Counted from the first letter of the stretch, positions 1 through 12,195 are shown. The stretch is DNA of 64,000 nt from Rhizomys pruinosus (GCA_009823505.1 VZQC01006595.1:956472-1020471), one strand, 5' to 3'. Notes: generated by a model not told the origin, from the letters alone. Made by a program: numbers and translations.

Positions 1-204
1 GCTTGGGGTCTCTGGGGCTGCCTCTTAAATGCATAGGCTCAAATACCAGTGTGGATGAAACAGGTCTGAGCATCAGGAGGATGGAGAACTGGATATGACC
101 TGCCCAGCTCTACCAAAAAAATCTAAGAAAATAAAAAAGTGGAGATTGGAATATGTGAGACAGGCCTGCAACGAATGCAGAGGGAGCTGCAGCAGGAAGC
201 CTTC

Positions 205-295
205 GAGAGCACCTGGCCTATTTGCCATCTCTACAGATGAGGAAACTGAGGCCCCGGGAGGAGAGGCTCCTTGCTAAACTCAGAGCAGAAGACTA
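205..295 (+). repeat. MIR fragment
   Basis: ACAGATGAGGAAACTGAGGC core typical of MIR, diverged on both sides. Confidence 0.6.
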
Positions 296-299
296 AACC

Positions 300-960
300 A
301 AGTGCTCCGATCCCAGTGTCCTCTCCTTACCTGAGGCTGTCCTGAAGTAGAGCCAGTACGCCCAGGTGCAAGTGCCATACCCCTCCAGCCACGTCCACGC
401 CCCAGTCCCCAACTAGGGAGGCAGTCTCAAGCCTTAGGTCTTGCAAAGCACGGGGAATTCCAACAGCTCAGTCCTGGAGCCTTGAGCCTGCACCGTGGTG
501 GTGGTGGTGGGGGGCGGCCTGGAGGGGGGAGAGGTTGGCAAACCTGTTCTCTGCAACTGCAATGGCGCCAATTGCCATGCAGCTGGGCTCTCGCAGCTGG
601 GCTCTGACAACCCAGTTCACTCCTGTTCCACCAGGGCTTCCAGCCAGAGGGTCTCTCTACTCAGCCCAAAGAGAAGGGAGCGAGGGGCTCCCCAGGACCC
701 TAGAAAACCAGAAAGACTCTGAAGGGAAAGAGACCCCATGCACAGTACCCACCCCCAAACTGGATTACTGTCTTGTACATAAACACCTCCATCCTCAGTC
801 AGGGACTAGACTAGCCCTGGGAGAAAGGTGCCACAGCCTCGCCTCCCAGCAGCTTGAGTCTAGGTCAAAGAACACAGAAGGTTAAATAGGCATGGACAGG
901 ATAGTGCATGTGCTTCATGGCAGAGCTCAGCTCCAGTTGGGGCCTTAAGGACTTGGCCTG
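300..960. other. Intronic sequence, nothing recognised
   Basis: Only a short GTG run (about 495-511). The two overlapping open frames here have no family resemblance. Confidence 0.6.
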
Positions 961-1019
961 AAGGCTAGAGAAACGTGGCTTATTAATGTTCATAAGTCCC
1001 ACTACATTCTCTGAATCTT

Positions 1020-1125
1020 CACTGCATTGGGACCCCATTTTATTGGTGAAAAGACTAAGGGTCACAGAGATAACTCCCCAGAACTATTTACCATGTATAT
1101 GGCAGAGCTGTCTGACCCAAGTCAG
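1020..1125 (+). repeat. MIR fragment
   Basis: Diverged MIR core: 'ttattggtgaaaagactaag', then a 'ggtcacagag' and 'ggcagagctg' pattern. Confidence 0.45.
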
Positions 1126-1204
1126 CCTCAACAAGGAACAGCTTTAGGTTGGCAGCCGTCCATCCAGGCACGGTGATGGCACTGTGTCCTTTCAAGGGTG
1201 AGCC

Positions 1205-1410
1205 AAGGGCCATCAAGACAGCTCAGCAGTAAAGATTCCTTGTGCCAAGCTCTGACCACCTGAGTTCCATCCCTGGGATGCACAGGGTGGAAGGAAAGAA
1301 CCAATTCCTACAAATCGTTCTCTGATCTCCACATGCATGCTGTGCCACACACACACACATACACATACACACACACATACACACATACGCACATGTCACA
1401 CACACATACA
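1205..1410 (+). repeat. B3A-type SINE with CA-rich tail
   Basis: A degenerate 'gacagctcagcagtaaag' head, 'ctgagttccatccctggga', 'ggaaagaacca' and 'ctgatctccacatgcatgc' blocks, then an ACAC tail (1348-1408). Confidence 0.65.
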
Positions 1411-1629
1411 AATTTTTTTTTATTTTTTATGTGTATGGATGTACTGTCTGCATGTAGGTTGGTGCACCTGTGTCATGCAATGCCGCAGAGGTCAGAAGAG
1501 GGTATCAGATTCCCCTGGAACTGTAGTTAAAGACGGTTCTTAGCCACCATGTGGGTGCTGGGAATCGAACCCGGGTCCTCTGCCAGAGCAGTCAGTGCTC
1601 TTAACCGCTGAGCCATCTTTCCAGCCCCC
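1411..1629 (-). repeat. B2 SINE, older form
   Basis: Reverse B2 ending in GGGGGCTGG with a T-rich start on the + strand. It has a single 'aactgtagtt' block, without the internal duplication of younger copies. Confidence 0.85.
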
Positions 1630-2526
1630 CAAATAAATATTTTTTTAAGTGAGTGGGTGAGCCAAGATGAAGCCCTGGCCCCCAAATGATAACTAGCAGC
1701 ACATGGTGCGGGGCCAAGGCCTGGTGTTCCAGTACCTTAGAGGTACTTCTCTCCAGGGTGGGTTGGAAGCTGGTTGCAGAGCCTGAGCTGTCTGGTATCT
1801 CAGGACACTAGCCTGGTGGAAAGCCCAGGTGTCCCTCCACCTGTAACTGGCAAGGCAGAGCCTGGAGCTGGGAGGGCTCTGGAGGGCTCTGCAGCCTGAG
1901 GCTGGGCAACCCCAGGGAAGGTGCATGGGCTGATTAGGCTCCTGTCTGGCTCTCAGAGCAAGCTGACAGCTTGCAGCAGCTCCCACTAGCAAGGGAGGCA
2001 TAGGCAGATGTGCAGACCATTGTCAAAGACCTGACTTGGACCTCTGGGAGGTACACCAGGAGTTGGGAAATTTGGGCTGGCCTAACAGCCTCAGTAGCTT
2101 ATTCTGAGCCCCAAATGGAAGTACTAGGAAGGGGGGGTACAGAAGCTGAGGCTCCACTGTTGTGGGTTCCTTGGGGAACAGCAGAGAGTGATGGGCCAAA
2201 CAGGGACCTTAGAGGTGCCCAGTAAGTGAGGAAAGGGAATCTTTGCTGTACAAAATGAGCCAGCAGACCAGTTCAGACCTGTGACTCTGGGGCAGATAGC
2301 CTGGGGTTCCATCCCAGCTCTGTCACTGCCTTGACACTCATCTATAAAATAGTGCCCATGGGTACAGATGGTTCACAGTGGGGCTCAGAAAGAATAAGCC
2401 TGTGCATGTGGCCTGGAGGCACAGGGCCAGGCACACTGATACAGACAGCAACCCAGGCAGTGTCTGGAGGCTGAGCACTGCCGTCACTGTGCTGTCTATA
2501 CAGACTATGATGAAGAAAACAGGCCC

Positions 2527-2686
2527 AGCTGGGCGTGGTGGCGCACGCCTTTAATCCTAGCACTCGGGAGGCGGAGGCAGGTGGATCTTTGTGAGTTCAA
2601 GACCAGCCTGGTCTACAGGGTGAGTTCCAGGACAGCTGGGGCTACAGGGAGACCCTGTCTCAAAAAGACCAAAAAAAAAAAAAAAA
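2527..2686 (+). repeat. B1 SINE
   Basis: Full-length B1 from GCTGGGCGTGGTGGCGCACG to CAAAAAGACC plus an A tail. Confidence 0.95.
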
Positions 2687-2689
2687 GAA

Positions 2690-5520
2690 AACAGAACTTC
2701 AGGGTGCTCAGAAGCCCCATTTGTCCCAAACTGTCCTGTCCCAATCCTATAGTTTTGCATGCATAGGAGCCCAGGCTTCCACCTGCTTCATGGAACAAAG
2801 AGCTCTAGCCTGGCTCACTGGCATCCTACTGGCCAGAGGGTGGTTACCGGAAACACTTTAGTGCCACTTACTGGCTCCAGGTCCCCACAGGTGTGCATCC
2901 TTATACCAAGCTCCCACATGCCTGTTTGCCCAATGGGGATGCATGACTTCCCAGGCCATGGGCAAAGTGAGGCATGACTAAACAGTCCAGGCATGGACAA
3001 AGCCAGCCCCACATGTAAAGAAGTGGCTTGTCTCCCCAGGAATGTCTCCTCAGGACCCCCCCCCCCAAACAGTAAAGGCCCATGTTCTTGGAGCCTCTCC
3101 CCTGGCTCTGTGCAGTGAGTCACAGTCACTAGCACACACTAAGTACAGTTCACACTGGGACCTCTCCCCACCTTGGTATCATAGATTTTTATTGTTGTTG
3201 TTGTTGTTACAGGTCGGTCTTTTGTGCCCTAGAATGCTTACAGCTCATTAGGCCTCTACCCACTGGATACCAGTAGCACAGTCGACCCCCAACAGCTGAC
3301 CACCAAATGTCTGCAGACATTGAATGTCCCACAGCAGCAAAGCACCCCAGACCCCTGAGAAACCGTGGTTTCAAAGCACTTAGCCTAGTACTATCTTACC
3401 TTCCTCCCTTCCCCTTCCACAGCAGAGGTGTGGGGGTTCCAGCCACACTTCAGAGGCCCAAAGAAAGTGACTTCCCCAAGGAAGCAGGACTTCAACTTGA
3501 CTTGCTCCCCCATGTTCCAAGTCTCACCACTTTCATCTATGTAACTGTAACTACCTTCTGTGATATATAACATAGCTATGTGGCTTCAGTGGCTCAGGAG
3601 GTAAAGGCTGTAGCATACACATCTGAATGACCCTCAGTGCTGAGCATGAACCTGCCAGGTCTTGGGTGGTCAGTCACTGATGGATCAGTGAAAGGGGTTC
3701 AGTCATGACTGAGGGGTAGATTTTGTCAAATAGTGACCACTTTCAAAGGCCTGGGGGGTAGGAAGGAGACCTGTCCCGTACTCTCCCAGGCTCAGGTGAT
3801 ATTAAAAGTCCTATGGTAGTATAGGTCTGCAGGCCCAGCCCTCCTTAGCTAGGGCAGACCCTCCCAAACCAGCTTGAATTTTTCCCACCTCTCCACATGG
3901 TGGTGGGGGGCAGAACCAGGCTCTGCCCGAGGGGTTTGCATAGGCGACAGCCAGGACCCAGCTGTCTGCTACGGTTTGACTTTCTTCCCTCAACCCTGGA
4001 TTAGCAATTGAGCAACTCTGCAAGCATCTGACAAGACAGTGCTCCCCAAACCTGTTGAAACTCGCCCAACTCGGGCCCTGTGGGTGCACTGGGGAAGCTA
4101 AGCCTTTGCACCAAGACTCCGCCTCTTGTTCCTTTCTGTGGAGGAAGGGCTCAGGCTGGGCCAAGCAGGCACAGATTGATGAGGGAGCCACCTGCAGGGG
4201 TGAGAGCACCCACCATTGGCCCCTCCAGTCACCCCTTCAGTCACTCCCTCTGCTCTAGCTAGCTTGCAAGAGCTGCTCCTGGTTTGCTTTGTAGGCCCAG
4301 CTGGAAGGCGGAGCTGCGACCCTGCTGCTTCCCGGATTTCCACAGGAGTTGCCAGGTTTTATCTCTGAGTCCTGAGCTACACCTTCAGTGATTCAGCCAG
4401 CCCGGAGACAAGTTCGCTCCCTGCCATGACCCTTCCAGCTCCCCTTCCCTTGTAGCCCCTCTCCACCTCCCCCAGTTTCTGGCAAACTGGAAACCAAACT
4501 ATGTTTCAGAAGTTCCCCCTTGGAGTCAGAACTCCTGCAGCCCCGGGAAGGCACCTGGTCTTCACAGGGAGAAAGGGAGGTGGGAGGGAGAGAAGCATCT
4601 TTGCCCTTGTCTTCTGGAGAGGAAGAACCTCCCGACGGTTCACAGGCAACCTTGGAGGGGCCCATTCTCAGCAGGGAATTAATGATGCCCTAGAGGACCC
4701 TCTGCCCTGGGATCCAACTCAGGGTGCAGCCCTGCAGTCCCAGTCTCTCCAAAGCTGCAGAGAACAGAGTATACTCTCTTGAAGTCACAGATGCCCCACT
4801 GCCATGTCACCTCTAGCTTCAAGGACGAATGACAGACATCACAACTAAGCAGTTCTCAGGGGCCTCCATGCAGGGGAATGCTGAACTCGCCCCTTTCAAC
4901 ATTTGGGGAACTGTGCTAGACTCTGAGGCCCCCACAGTAGACTCGTAGAGCTGGACCACCACCGCAGGTCTCTTGCCTTCTTCCTAGAACTTGCCCCGCT
5001 GCAGATGAAAGATCTGCGGCCCACACTCTGTACAGGAGGAGATGAGCAACCGGGGCAGGGAGGAGCTGAGGTTCAGTCACAGGCTCCCCTGAGACTGGGC
5101 TAAGGCCAAAGAGCTCCCTGGTAACTTGCAGCCATCAGATCCTGAGCTGGGATTTTCCCTGGGGCTTTCTCATCCCTCCCCATCCCCAGGCTCCCTCCAC
5201 TAACTGGGAAGGTTGTTTCAATGGGTCAGTAGCCACATGGCACAGAAAGATCTCTAGAAATGTAAGGAGGACAGGGAGGTTTCTGCTGCCAAATGAGAGG
5301 GCCAGGTGAGGTCAGGAGGGCACCTGCCGCAGGGAAAGGAGAAAAATCCTCCCATCCTGGCCAGGTTCAGGGCTGAGTAGCTCCTTCTTGGCCAGACTCA
5401 GCTCCTTTAGAAGACAGAAAATGAAAATTGAGAATGCAAGGGGGGGGCAGTGAGACACCCCACTACTAGGAAGGAACTTGGAGCCCTCAGAAATAAAATG
5501 CTCACTCAGGAAGTGGAAGC
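2690..5520. other. Intronic stretch without a supported gene
   Basis: Contains a C run at 3056-3066, a GTT run near 3190-3208 and a possible old SINE near 3580-3670. Open frames are short and unrelated to known families. Confidence 0.6.
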
Positions 5521-5524
5521 AGTT

Positions 5525-5905
5525 CAATGACAGCCTCAGCTACATAGTACATTCAAGACCAGCCTAGGCTACATGAAACTGTCTTTCTTTTTTTTTAAGT
5601 TTTTATTTCTTTTCATATGTGTATGAATGTGTTGTCTGCACGTAGGTTGGTGCAATGCTGCAGAGGTAAGAAGAGAGTGTCAGATTCCCCTGGAACTGGA
5701 GTTACGGTTTTCAGCCACCATGTGGGTGCTGGGGATTGAACCCGGGTCCTCTGCAAGAGCAGTCAGCGCTCTTAACCGCTAGGCCATCTCTCCAGCCCCG
5801 AAACTGTCTTTCAAAAATGGGGGCAGAGGACTGAGAATAGCCCAGTGTTAAGAGTACTTGCCTAGCATACAAGAGGCTATACCTTCAACGCCCAGGACTA
5901 CAACT
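5525..5905 (+). repeat. B4-type SINE split by a B2
   Basis: Left part 5525-5586 resembles B1 ('acattcaagaccagcctagg') and right part 5820-5905 resembles an ID head ('gagtacttgcctagcatac'), the usual parts of B4, separated by the B2 at 5587-5798. Confidence 0.55.
5587..5798 (-). repeat. B2 SINE (older form)
   Basis: Reverse B2 flanked by the target-site duplication GAAACTGTCTTTC (5574-5586 and 5799-5811). It lacks the internal duplication. Confidence 0.9.
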
Positions 5906-6055
5906 GGCCAACCAACAAATATTTAAAAGAAAGGAAGGAAGGGTGGATGCTGAGGCTCTTAAGGATGGGGGAGGATGGGGAGTGAAAGGTTAGAGACCCC
6001 AGGAGAAAGGAGGAGAGAGAGAGGGGGGTCAAAAGCTGGAGGAGGAAAAAAAAAT

Positions 6056-6214
6056 GCTGGGCGTGGTGGCACATGCCTTTACTCCTAGCACTCGGGAGGC
6101 AGAGGCAGGCGGATCTTTGTGAGTTCAAAGCCAGCCTGGTCTACAGAGTGAGTTCCAGGACAGCTGGGACTACAGGGAGACCCTGTCTCAAAAAGACCAA
6201 AAAAAAAAAAAAAA
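6056..6214 (+). repeat. B1 SINE
   Basis: Full B1 with A tail. Confidence 0.95.
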
Positions 6215-7345
6215 GCTGGAAGAGGGGCCTAGGCACCAAGGAGGCCAGCATTTCTCTCCAACTGAGGAATGAACATGGAGGTCTAGTAGATGTTCCCTTC
6301 CCATTAAAAGCCCTAAGTAGAGGCCAGCTAAGGCTGGGAAGAAGGCAGGACAGAGAAAGCCCACCACCCCACAGACCACCACCAGCATCTCAATGCTGGC
6401 CACTCCGGGAAGGCTGCCCTTCCAACAAATGGTAGCACCTCCTTCTGGTGATTTCAATGGGTACAGCAACCACAGGCCCAGGCATCACTGGACAACAGCC
6501 ACATGAACCATGGGAACTTCCCCTTCTCAGCATTCCTCAAACCTAACAGCATTCTAATGCCCTTGCTGCAGACACCAGGCTCTGGAAAGATCTACCCAGA
6601 GAGGAATCAGGCCACCTTGCTCAGGTTGTATCTGATGGCATCAAATGGTCCTGCCTCCCAAGCTCCAGGCCATCTTTAGAACCTAAGCAGCCAGCCCCAA
6701 GGCCCAGGAGCCAAAATGCCCTACTGTCAAGTCCTGACCCCCCCCCCCCCCACTGACTGGCTTGAACAGGTCTGGCTGTTCAGTGCTCCAAAGGGGAGGA
6801 AATGCCCTCCCAGCCACCCCTCCTTTGTGGTGATATGAATATGCTAAGGCATGTGACATTGAAAAATGGCACAGGTGACAGGTGTGATAAGGGCTGTGCT
6901 TCCCGTCATTTGCTTCCCCAAACAGCTCCCAGGTCTTCTTGGCCCACGGGTCCCCAGCTCTTGATCTCTTATGGCAACCTCTCTCCTCACCATCTCTCAC
7001 CCCTGATCTTCGAATAGTCAGAGAGATGAGCCAGAAGCACTGAGGACCTGCTCTGAAACTCAGCAAACCTACCTGGAGACTCCCTCCCACATCTGCTGTT
7101 GTACTTGTACCACACTGATCCATCATTCCCCAGGGAGAGTGTGCAGCTCTGTGAGAGCTGAGAAGACAGATGTGCAGAATCCCACAAGATCCCGCCGGGC
7201 CTAGCAGAGGGTGCACTGTGAGGGACCCTGGAGGACTTAGAATGAGGAAGATGGGAAGGACCACAGAAAAGGTTGGGAACTTGCCAGTGCTGTGCCCTGG
7301 GGCATGATTAGTTTATTTCCACCTCCTGAAGTGAGAATAGCTGGT
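6215..7345. other. Intronic stretch, no gene recognised
   Basis: Contains a C run (about 6738-6751). A 193-codon reverse open frame (6683-7264) reads through unique sequence with no domain and is not accepted. Confidence 0.6.
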
Positions 7346-7440
7346 CTTCCATAGTACAGATGAGCCGGCCAAGGCTCTAGGAACTTGCCTCAAGTGACAC
7401 AGAAATGGGAATCTGACCCAAGCTATTTGTCCCCCCAAGT
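7345..7440 (+). repeat. MIR fragment
   Basis: 'gtacagatgagc', then 'cttgcctcaagtgacacaga' pattern. Confidence 0.55.
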
Positions 7441-7929
7441 ACTTGCCCTACTACACTGCCTGCCCAGAGAAGGGACAAGGGTCTCAGGGAGCAGGCCACA
7501 GTGGAGGACCGGACAGCAGCTACTTAGACTGTGCTTAAAGAAACAGCAGGTGATCTGGAATGACTGAGGGTGGGGCCCTTCTGGGCCCCCAGGTACGCCA
7601 TCCAGGCCGAAGTCTGTAGCCCTCTTGCTTGCACCCAGCTGTGTCCCTGAAGGCAGCTCTCTGCAGATACCCGGTTTCCTTCCGGCGCCCCTCCTGCCAG
7701 TGTGGCCTCCTTCCTCCCTGGTGTGGCGGGCACAAGCACTCCTGAGGAGGCTCTAAATGTGGCCCAGGCAGGCTGGGAGGCCAAAGGGAGGGGGCAGAGA
7801 GGCCTGGGATGGTGTCCCAGCCCCCACCTGGACACTGTAGGGCCAGGACCAGTGCCACTGACCTGCTTGGCTCCCCACCACTACTGCTCTTTGCCTGGCC
7901 CCCTCCTCTAGACACACAGGGAGCGCCCC

Positions 7930-8065
7930 GGAAACAGCAATTGAAGTATAGATGCCCCTCTACAAATTTGTATATTTTGTTTAAAAAAGCAAGCAAACCT
8001 GGAAAAGCTTGGGACAAGCCCAGCTAATTTTAGTTTCTAATGAAAACAGCAGGTGGCCGAGAGGA
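7930..8065. promoter_or_regulatory. Candidate conserved non-coding element in Wnt4 intron 1
   Basis: Repeat-free AT-rich block with two TAAT cores (CTAATTTTAG and TCTAATGA), paired AAGCAAGCAAACC and an E-box CAGGTG at 8050. It stands out from GC-richer surroundings. Function is inference from composition only. Confidence 0.25.
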
Positions 8066-8648
8066 TCTGATCTCCCTGGCAGGGCCAGGGCCCTCCAGCC
8101 TCCTCACGGCTGCAGGCACTGTGGGGAGGGCCTCCTGGGAGGAGCCTGCAGGACCTGAAGGCCCCATTTGAGAAGGCCAGGCACGAGCTGGCCAGCGGCT
8201 GCAACAGGGACAGCCTGGGCTGGTGGGGTAACCTGATCGATGGCACAGCCGTGGCTGGAGTCCTGGGTGGCTGGGCAGCAGGGGGCAGATTGCTAAACCT
8301 ATACTCAGCAATGGCAGGAAGAAGCCTAAACAAAGGCAGCACAGCCAGGCTGAGAGAAGTTGAGATGGTCAGCCTCAGACAGCAAGCCCAGAGGCAGCGG
8401 ACAGTCATCAGGCCCTGGCTCTGTCTCTGCCAGAAACGGCTGTGCAGTCGATATTTGAGCCTAACCCAGCTCCCGGGTCAGTGAATGGCATATGTGTCTC
8501 TGGGGGAAAGGTTGAGCCAGGGCACTGGGAGGGGACCACGGAGGCCCTGGGGACCTTGGCTGCCCCCATCTTCCTCTCTTACCTCCTTCCTCTCTTACCT
8601 CCTTCCCTGAACACTCTTCCAAGGGAGGAAGGGGCTATTGGGACAACT

Positions 8649-8701
8649 CCCCGCCGCCGCCACCACCACCACCACCACCACCACCACCACCACCACCACC
8701 C
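8649..8701 (+). repeat. CCG/CAC trinucleotide microsatellite
   Basis: A few CCG units followed by about 15 CAC/ACC units. It gives spurious polyhistidine or polythreonine open frames. Confidence 0.95.
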
Positions 8702-8814
8702 TGCAGGCATTTATTTACTGGACACCTTCTGTGCAAGGCCAGCTGAGATGCAGCCTGGGGGCTCAGCCCTTCAGCTGTCCAGTGGGGCAGCTCTGCAGGC
8801 AGAGTCAGGGAGAG

Positions 8815-8930
8815 CTGAGAGCCCAGGCCGCTTGCTGCTCACTAGCTGTGGAACTCTGGGCAAGCTGCTTCACCTCTGCAGGCCTCAGTTTGCTTTGCCG
8901 GTCTGTAAACGAGGCCAGGCACTAGCCAGA
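8815..8930 (-). repeat. MIR fragment
   Basis: Reverse MIR: 'ctgtggaactctgggcaag', 'ttcacctctgcaggcctcag', 'ggtctgtaaacgagg'. Confidence 0.65.
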
Positions 8931-9354
8931 CTCCAGGACAAGCAAGGCCAGGGAGGTCTGCAGTGCCAACCCTATCCATGCCTCATGCCCAGCTCTTCCT
9001 CAGCTCTGGCCCCTGCCTCCTCCCTTCCCCAGCCCCTAGACAAACCCCTAGGGTCTCAGAGGGCAGGGGCAGAGATAGGGCCCCATACATGGGAGGGGCA
9101 GCTGTCATGTCAGGTGAAGGCGGGGCTGGGAGGTGGGCATGGGTGCTGCCGAAGGCAGTTTCTCCTTGTCTTCTGGATGCCATCCCAGTGACTCACAGCT
9201 ATGGCAGCTCGGCCGTGCCCCTGCCACTGTCACTTCAGCCTGCCTCCCCATTGCGATCAGAGCCTAAGGGAGGAATGCTTGGTTCCTCGAGTCCAGCTCT
9301 CCCCTGTTCAGTGGCACGGGACCAGCAGGTGCTTCTGTGCCAACAGAACTCCAA

Positions 9355-9480
9355 CTCTGATAATGGGAAAGGCTCCTTGGACCCATAAAGAGACAGCTCC
9401 AAGTGGGAGGCGACTTGCCCCAGGTCACACTGGGTTGTGGTTCAGCCAGACCTCCCTGCCTGGGTACTCCAGTCTCTAAA
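9355..9480 (+). repeat. MIR fragment
   Basis: 'cttgccccaggtcacactgg' and the flanking pattern fit the MIR core. Confidence 0.55.
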
Positions 9481-9589
9481 AGCCTCGCTTCACCAGAGGC
9501 CAGGGCCCAGTGCAGCCAGATCTGACTCACTTAAGCTAGGGAAGAGGCCTGGAGGAGGGCAGTCCACTTCTGTGCTCCTATTTCTCAGA

Positions 9590-9662
9590 GTGAATGGGGC
9601 GCCCACCCTTATCTAATTGTCCCAGCCTGACTGGGAGCAGAAAAGCAGCCAATATTAGGCTC
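9590..9662. promoter_or_regulatory. Candidate regulatory block in Wnt4 intron 1
   Basis: CTTATCTAATTG (9608-9619) combines a GATA-type and a homeodomain-type core. CCAAT follows at 9648. No repeat is present. Inference only. Confidence 0.2.
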
Positions 9663-10614
9663 AACTCCTTGTCCCCTCTATGAAGGGCACAGTGGCCTCA
9701 GGAGCATGGACCTGGCCCACCGCCAGTAGTTGAGCTCTTGGCGCCCCCTGCAGGCCAAGGGACAGGTGGGACTGGCTCTGTAGGAGACCCCTTCTCTCAG
9801 CAGGGGGGATGAAAACAGAGCTGAAGCCAGACACCCCACTTCTGTGTGTCCCCATCTGGCTCTTACCATATTATCATCATCTCCCCTCCAAGAGGCTCTG
9901 GCTGCTGCCTGCACTGGTGGGGATGCCCCCTTTCTGTGTGTGCCCCACAGGACCTAGGGAGAGTTCAATCGGTAAAATGCTTGATCTCCAGTACCCATGT
10001 AAAAAGCTGGGCCTGGTAGGGAGGACAAGGAAGTCCCTGGAAGGATAGGAATGTAGGAGGTGCCAGGGTAGGTTGATCTGCCTCGCCTTGACTCTACCCA
10101 CCTCCATTGGCCTACCAGGCCTACCAGGGACAACTTCTAAAAGGTGCTCAGGGGAGCCAGGTACATCAGCATACCCACTCGTGTTCATTCCTCAGAGCAG
10201 TCCTTTGGAATAGCAGCCATGACCCCATGATGCATAAGGAAAGCCAGACTCAACCCCATAGCCAGGGGGATGAGGGATCTTCTCTGTGAGCCAAGACCGT
10301 TAGGACAGAAAACACAGATGCTTACTCAAGACTTCTCCAGGCTAGCAGCCTCCAAGCTGCACCTGAGGACCGCCCAAAGCTCAGATACACACCAGGCTAC
10401 CTGAGGTAGGGCCTAGGTACGTGTGCTTTCCACAAAGTTCGCTTATGTTTCCAACAAACATTCAGATTCAAAAACCATCCCTAGTCTAACCCATGTGTCT
10501 GGAGAGCGTGTACATCTCCCAGGGCCAAAAGGCATACCAACTGCAACTCGCACTGCATGCACTGGCTGAGCGAACCTAGCTCCCAGAAGATCCTGCCCAC
10601 ACTGTCAACACCAA

Positions 10615-10755
10615 TCTCTGAGTGACATAAAAGCTGCCAAAGGCTCTGAAGTTAGACAAAACCAGATTCAAGTATGCTCTACCTCTCACCAGTTGGGTCT
10701 CACTGGAACACAAGGCATCCTACTTATCTGCACCTCATTCTTCTCTTCAAAATGG
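10615..10755 (-). repeat. MIR fragment
   Basis: Reverse MIR: 'acctctcaccagttgggtct' and 'ctcttcaaaatgggg'. Confidence 0.5.
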
Positions 10756-10921
10756 GGGATCTTGCTGAAGTAGTGTTGGCCTAGCATGCCCCAGACCCCA
10801 GCACTGTGGTGGTGCAGAACTGTAATCCCAGCACTGGGGTGGCTGGAAGCAGGAGGATCAAATGGTCAAGTTTGTCCTTGGCTGCATGGTGAGTTCAAAG
10901 CCAGTACATGTGTCCTTGCCT

Positions 10922-10970
<49 letters not shown>
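10756..10970 (+). repeat. B4-type SINE with 50-base poly(A)
   Basis: ID-like head ('ttggcctagcatgcc'), then diverged B1 ('ctgtaatcccagcactgggg') and an unusually long A run (10922-10969). Confidence 0.7.
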
Positions 10971-10971
<1 letters not shown>

Positions 10972-10975
10972 TGGG

Positions 10976-11290
10976 GATAGGGTGATAGCTTAGTCATGAA
11001 AGTGCTCATTGCACAGGCATAAGAACCCCAGTTTTGAGTCCCGGCACCCATGTGAAAAGCCAGGCACAATGGTACACACTTGTAATCTAGCGCTGGAGGG
11101 CAGACTCTGGTGGATCCCTGTGGCTCACTAGACTCACCTTATCAGGTGAGTCTAGGCAAGGCAGATTGACCCACCCTGGCACCTCCTACATACATGAGCC
11201 AGTGAAAGACCCGATGTCTAGAAAAGGCAAGGGTGGATGGCCACACCCAAGGGGGACCTCTGCTCTCACATGCATGCACACTCACATACA
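10976..11290 (+). repeat. B4A/RSINE1-like SINE
   Basis: 'gtgatagcttagtcatg', 'agaaccccagttttgagtcc', 'cacccatgtgaaaagccagg' and 'ggcacaatggtacacacttg' follow the block order of this family; diverged. Confidence 0.55.
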
Positions 11291-11329
11291 AAATGTGGGC
11301 CTAGGCCTGCAAATAATGACACTTGTCAT

Positions 11330-11440
11330 CAAACTAACATCTGAGCCCAATCCCTGGAACACACATGATAGGAGAGAACTTCCACAAGATGTCCTGTGAC
11401 CTCCGTGTGTGCCATCACACACACACACACACACACACAC
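11330..11440 (+). repeat. B3-type SINE 3' part with CA repeat
   Basis: 'ctgagcccaatccctggaac', 'tgtgacctccgtgtgtgcc', then (CA)n at 11416-11440. Confidence 0.6.
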
Positions 11441-11460
11441 TGATTAAAAATAAATAAGTC

Positions 11461-11715
11461 GGGACTGGAGAGATGGCCTAGCGGTTAAGAGTGCTGACCG
11501 CTCTTGCAGAGGACCCGGGTTCGATCCCCAGCACCCACATGGCGGCCGAGAACCGTCTGAAAGTCCAATTCCAGGAGAACTCCAGTTCCAGGGGAATCCG
11601 ACACCCTCTTCTGACCTCCGCGGCATTGCACGACACGGGTGCACAAACCTGCATGCAGACAGTACATTCATACACATACAGAAATAAATAAAATTAAATA
11701 AAAAAATTATAAAAA
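11461..11715 (+). repeat. B2 SINE, young duplicated-block form
   Basis: Begins GGGACTGGAGAGATGGCCTA; has the paired 'ccaattccagg...ccagttccagg' block and an AAATAAATAAGTC target duplication on both sides. Confidence 0.95.
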
Positions 11716-11731
11716 AATAAATAAATAAGTC

Positions 11732-11897
11732 AGCCATGGTGGTGCACACCTTTAATCCCAGCATTTGGGAGGCAGAAGCAGGTGGATCTTGGTAAATTCA
11801 AGGCCAGCCTGGTCTACATAGCAAGTTCCAGGCCAGATGAGGTTATAGGGAGACCCTGTCTCAAAAAGACAAAAATAAATAAATAAATAAATAATAA
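11732..11897 (+). repeat. B1 SINE with (AAAT)n tail
   Basis: Full B1 from AGCCATGGTGGTGCACACC to CAAAAAGAC, directly after the preceding B2. Confidence 0.95.
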
Positions 11898-12195
11898 TCT
11901 GCTGAGATTAAAGGAAATAATGTACTTAGCCCAGTTCCATAAAATTTAGTTCTTATCATTGCTGTAAAGCCTCTCCATATTTAATAAGACTTCTGTGTAC
12001 TTTGCTATTCGGTGACCATTCATTCCCTCGTTCAGTAAACATGACAAGGTCTTGCCCCATTTCCTCAGGTCCCATGTCAGATTTCAAACACACACATCCC
12101 CTATCCTAGAGCTGGGAAAAGCAGACTTGTCCCTGGATCTGGGGAGGCCTTAGAGGAGAGTAGGCTCTGCATCGTGTCCCACCCCTTCTCCTCAG

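Larger units (their letters stand above)
1..12195 (+). other. Wnt4: Wnt4 intron 1 (3' part)
   Basis: Everything before the exon 2 acceptor is read as intron 1 of Wnt4. Exon 2 begins at residue 27 and no sequence encoding the signal-peptide exon is visible, so exon 1 and the promoter lie left of the window. The stretch holds scattered MIR, B1, B2, B3 and B4 repeats, a CCG/CAC microsatellite near 8.65 kb and a few repeat-free AT-rich blocks (7.93-8.07, 9.59-9.66 kb) that may be regulatory. The open frames here are short, lack splice logic and overlap repeats; none is supported as coding. Confidence 0.85.

Noticed and set aside
2010..2225. Open frame starting MQTIV, like the Cdc42 start MQTIK
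   Set aside because: Only four residues agree, the strand and place are wrong, and no P-loop follows.
6683..7264. 193-codon reverse open frame
   Set aside because: Intronic, no recognisable domain, composition like its surroundings.
8442..9191. 249-codon open frame with polyhistidine
   Set aside because: Created by the CAC microsatellite inside Wnt4 intron 1; it also runs through a MIR. No domain and no splice context.
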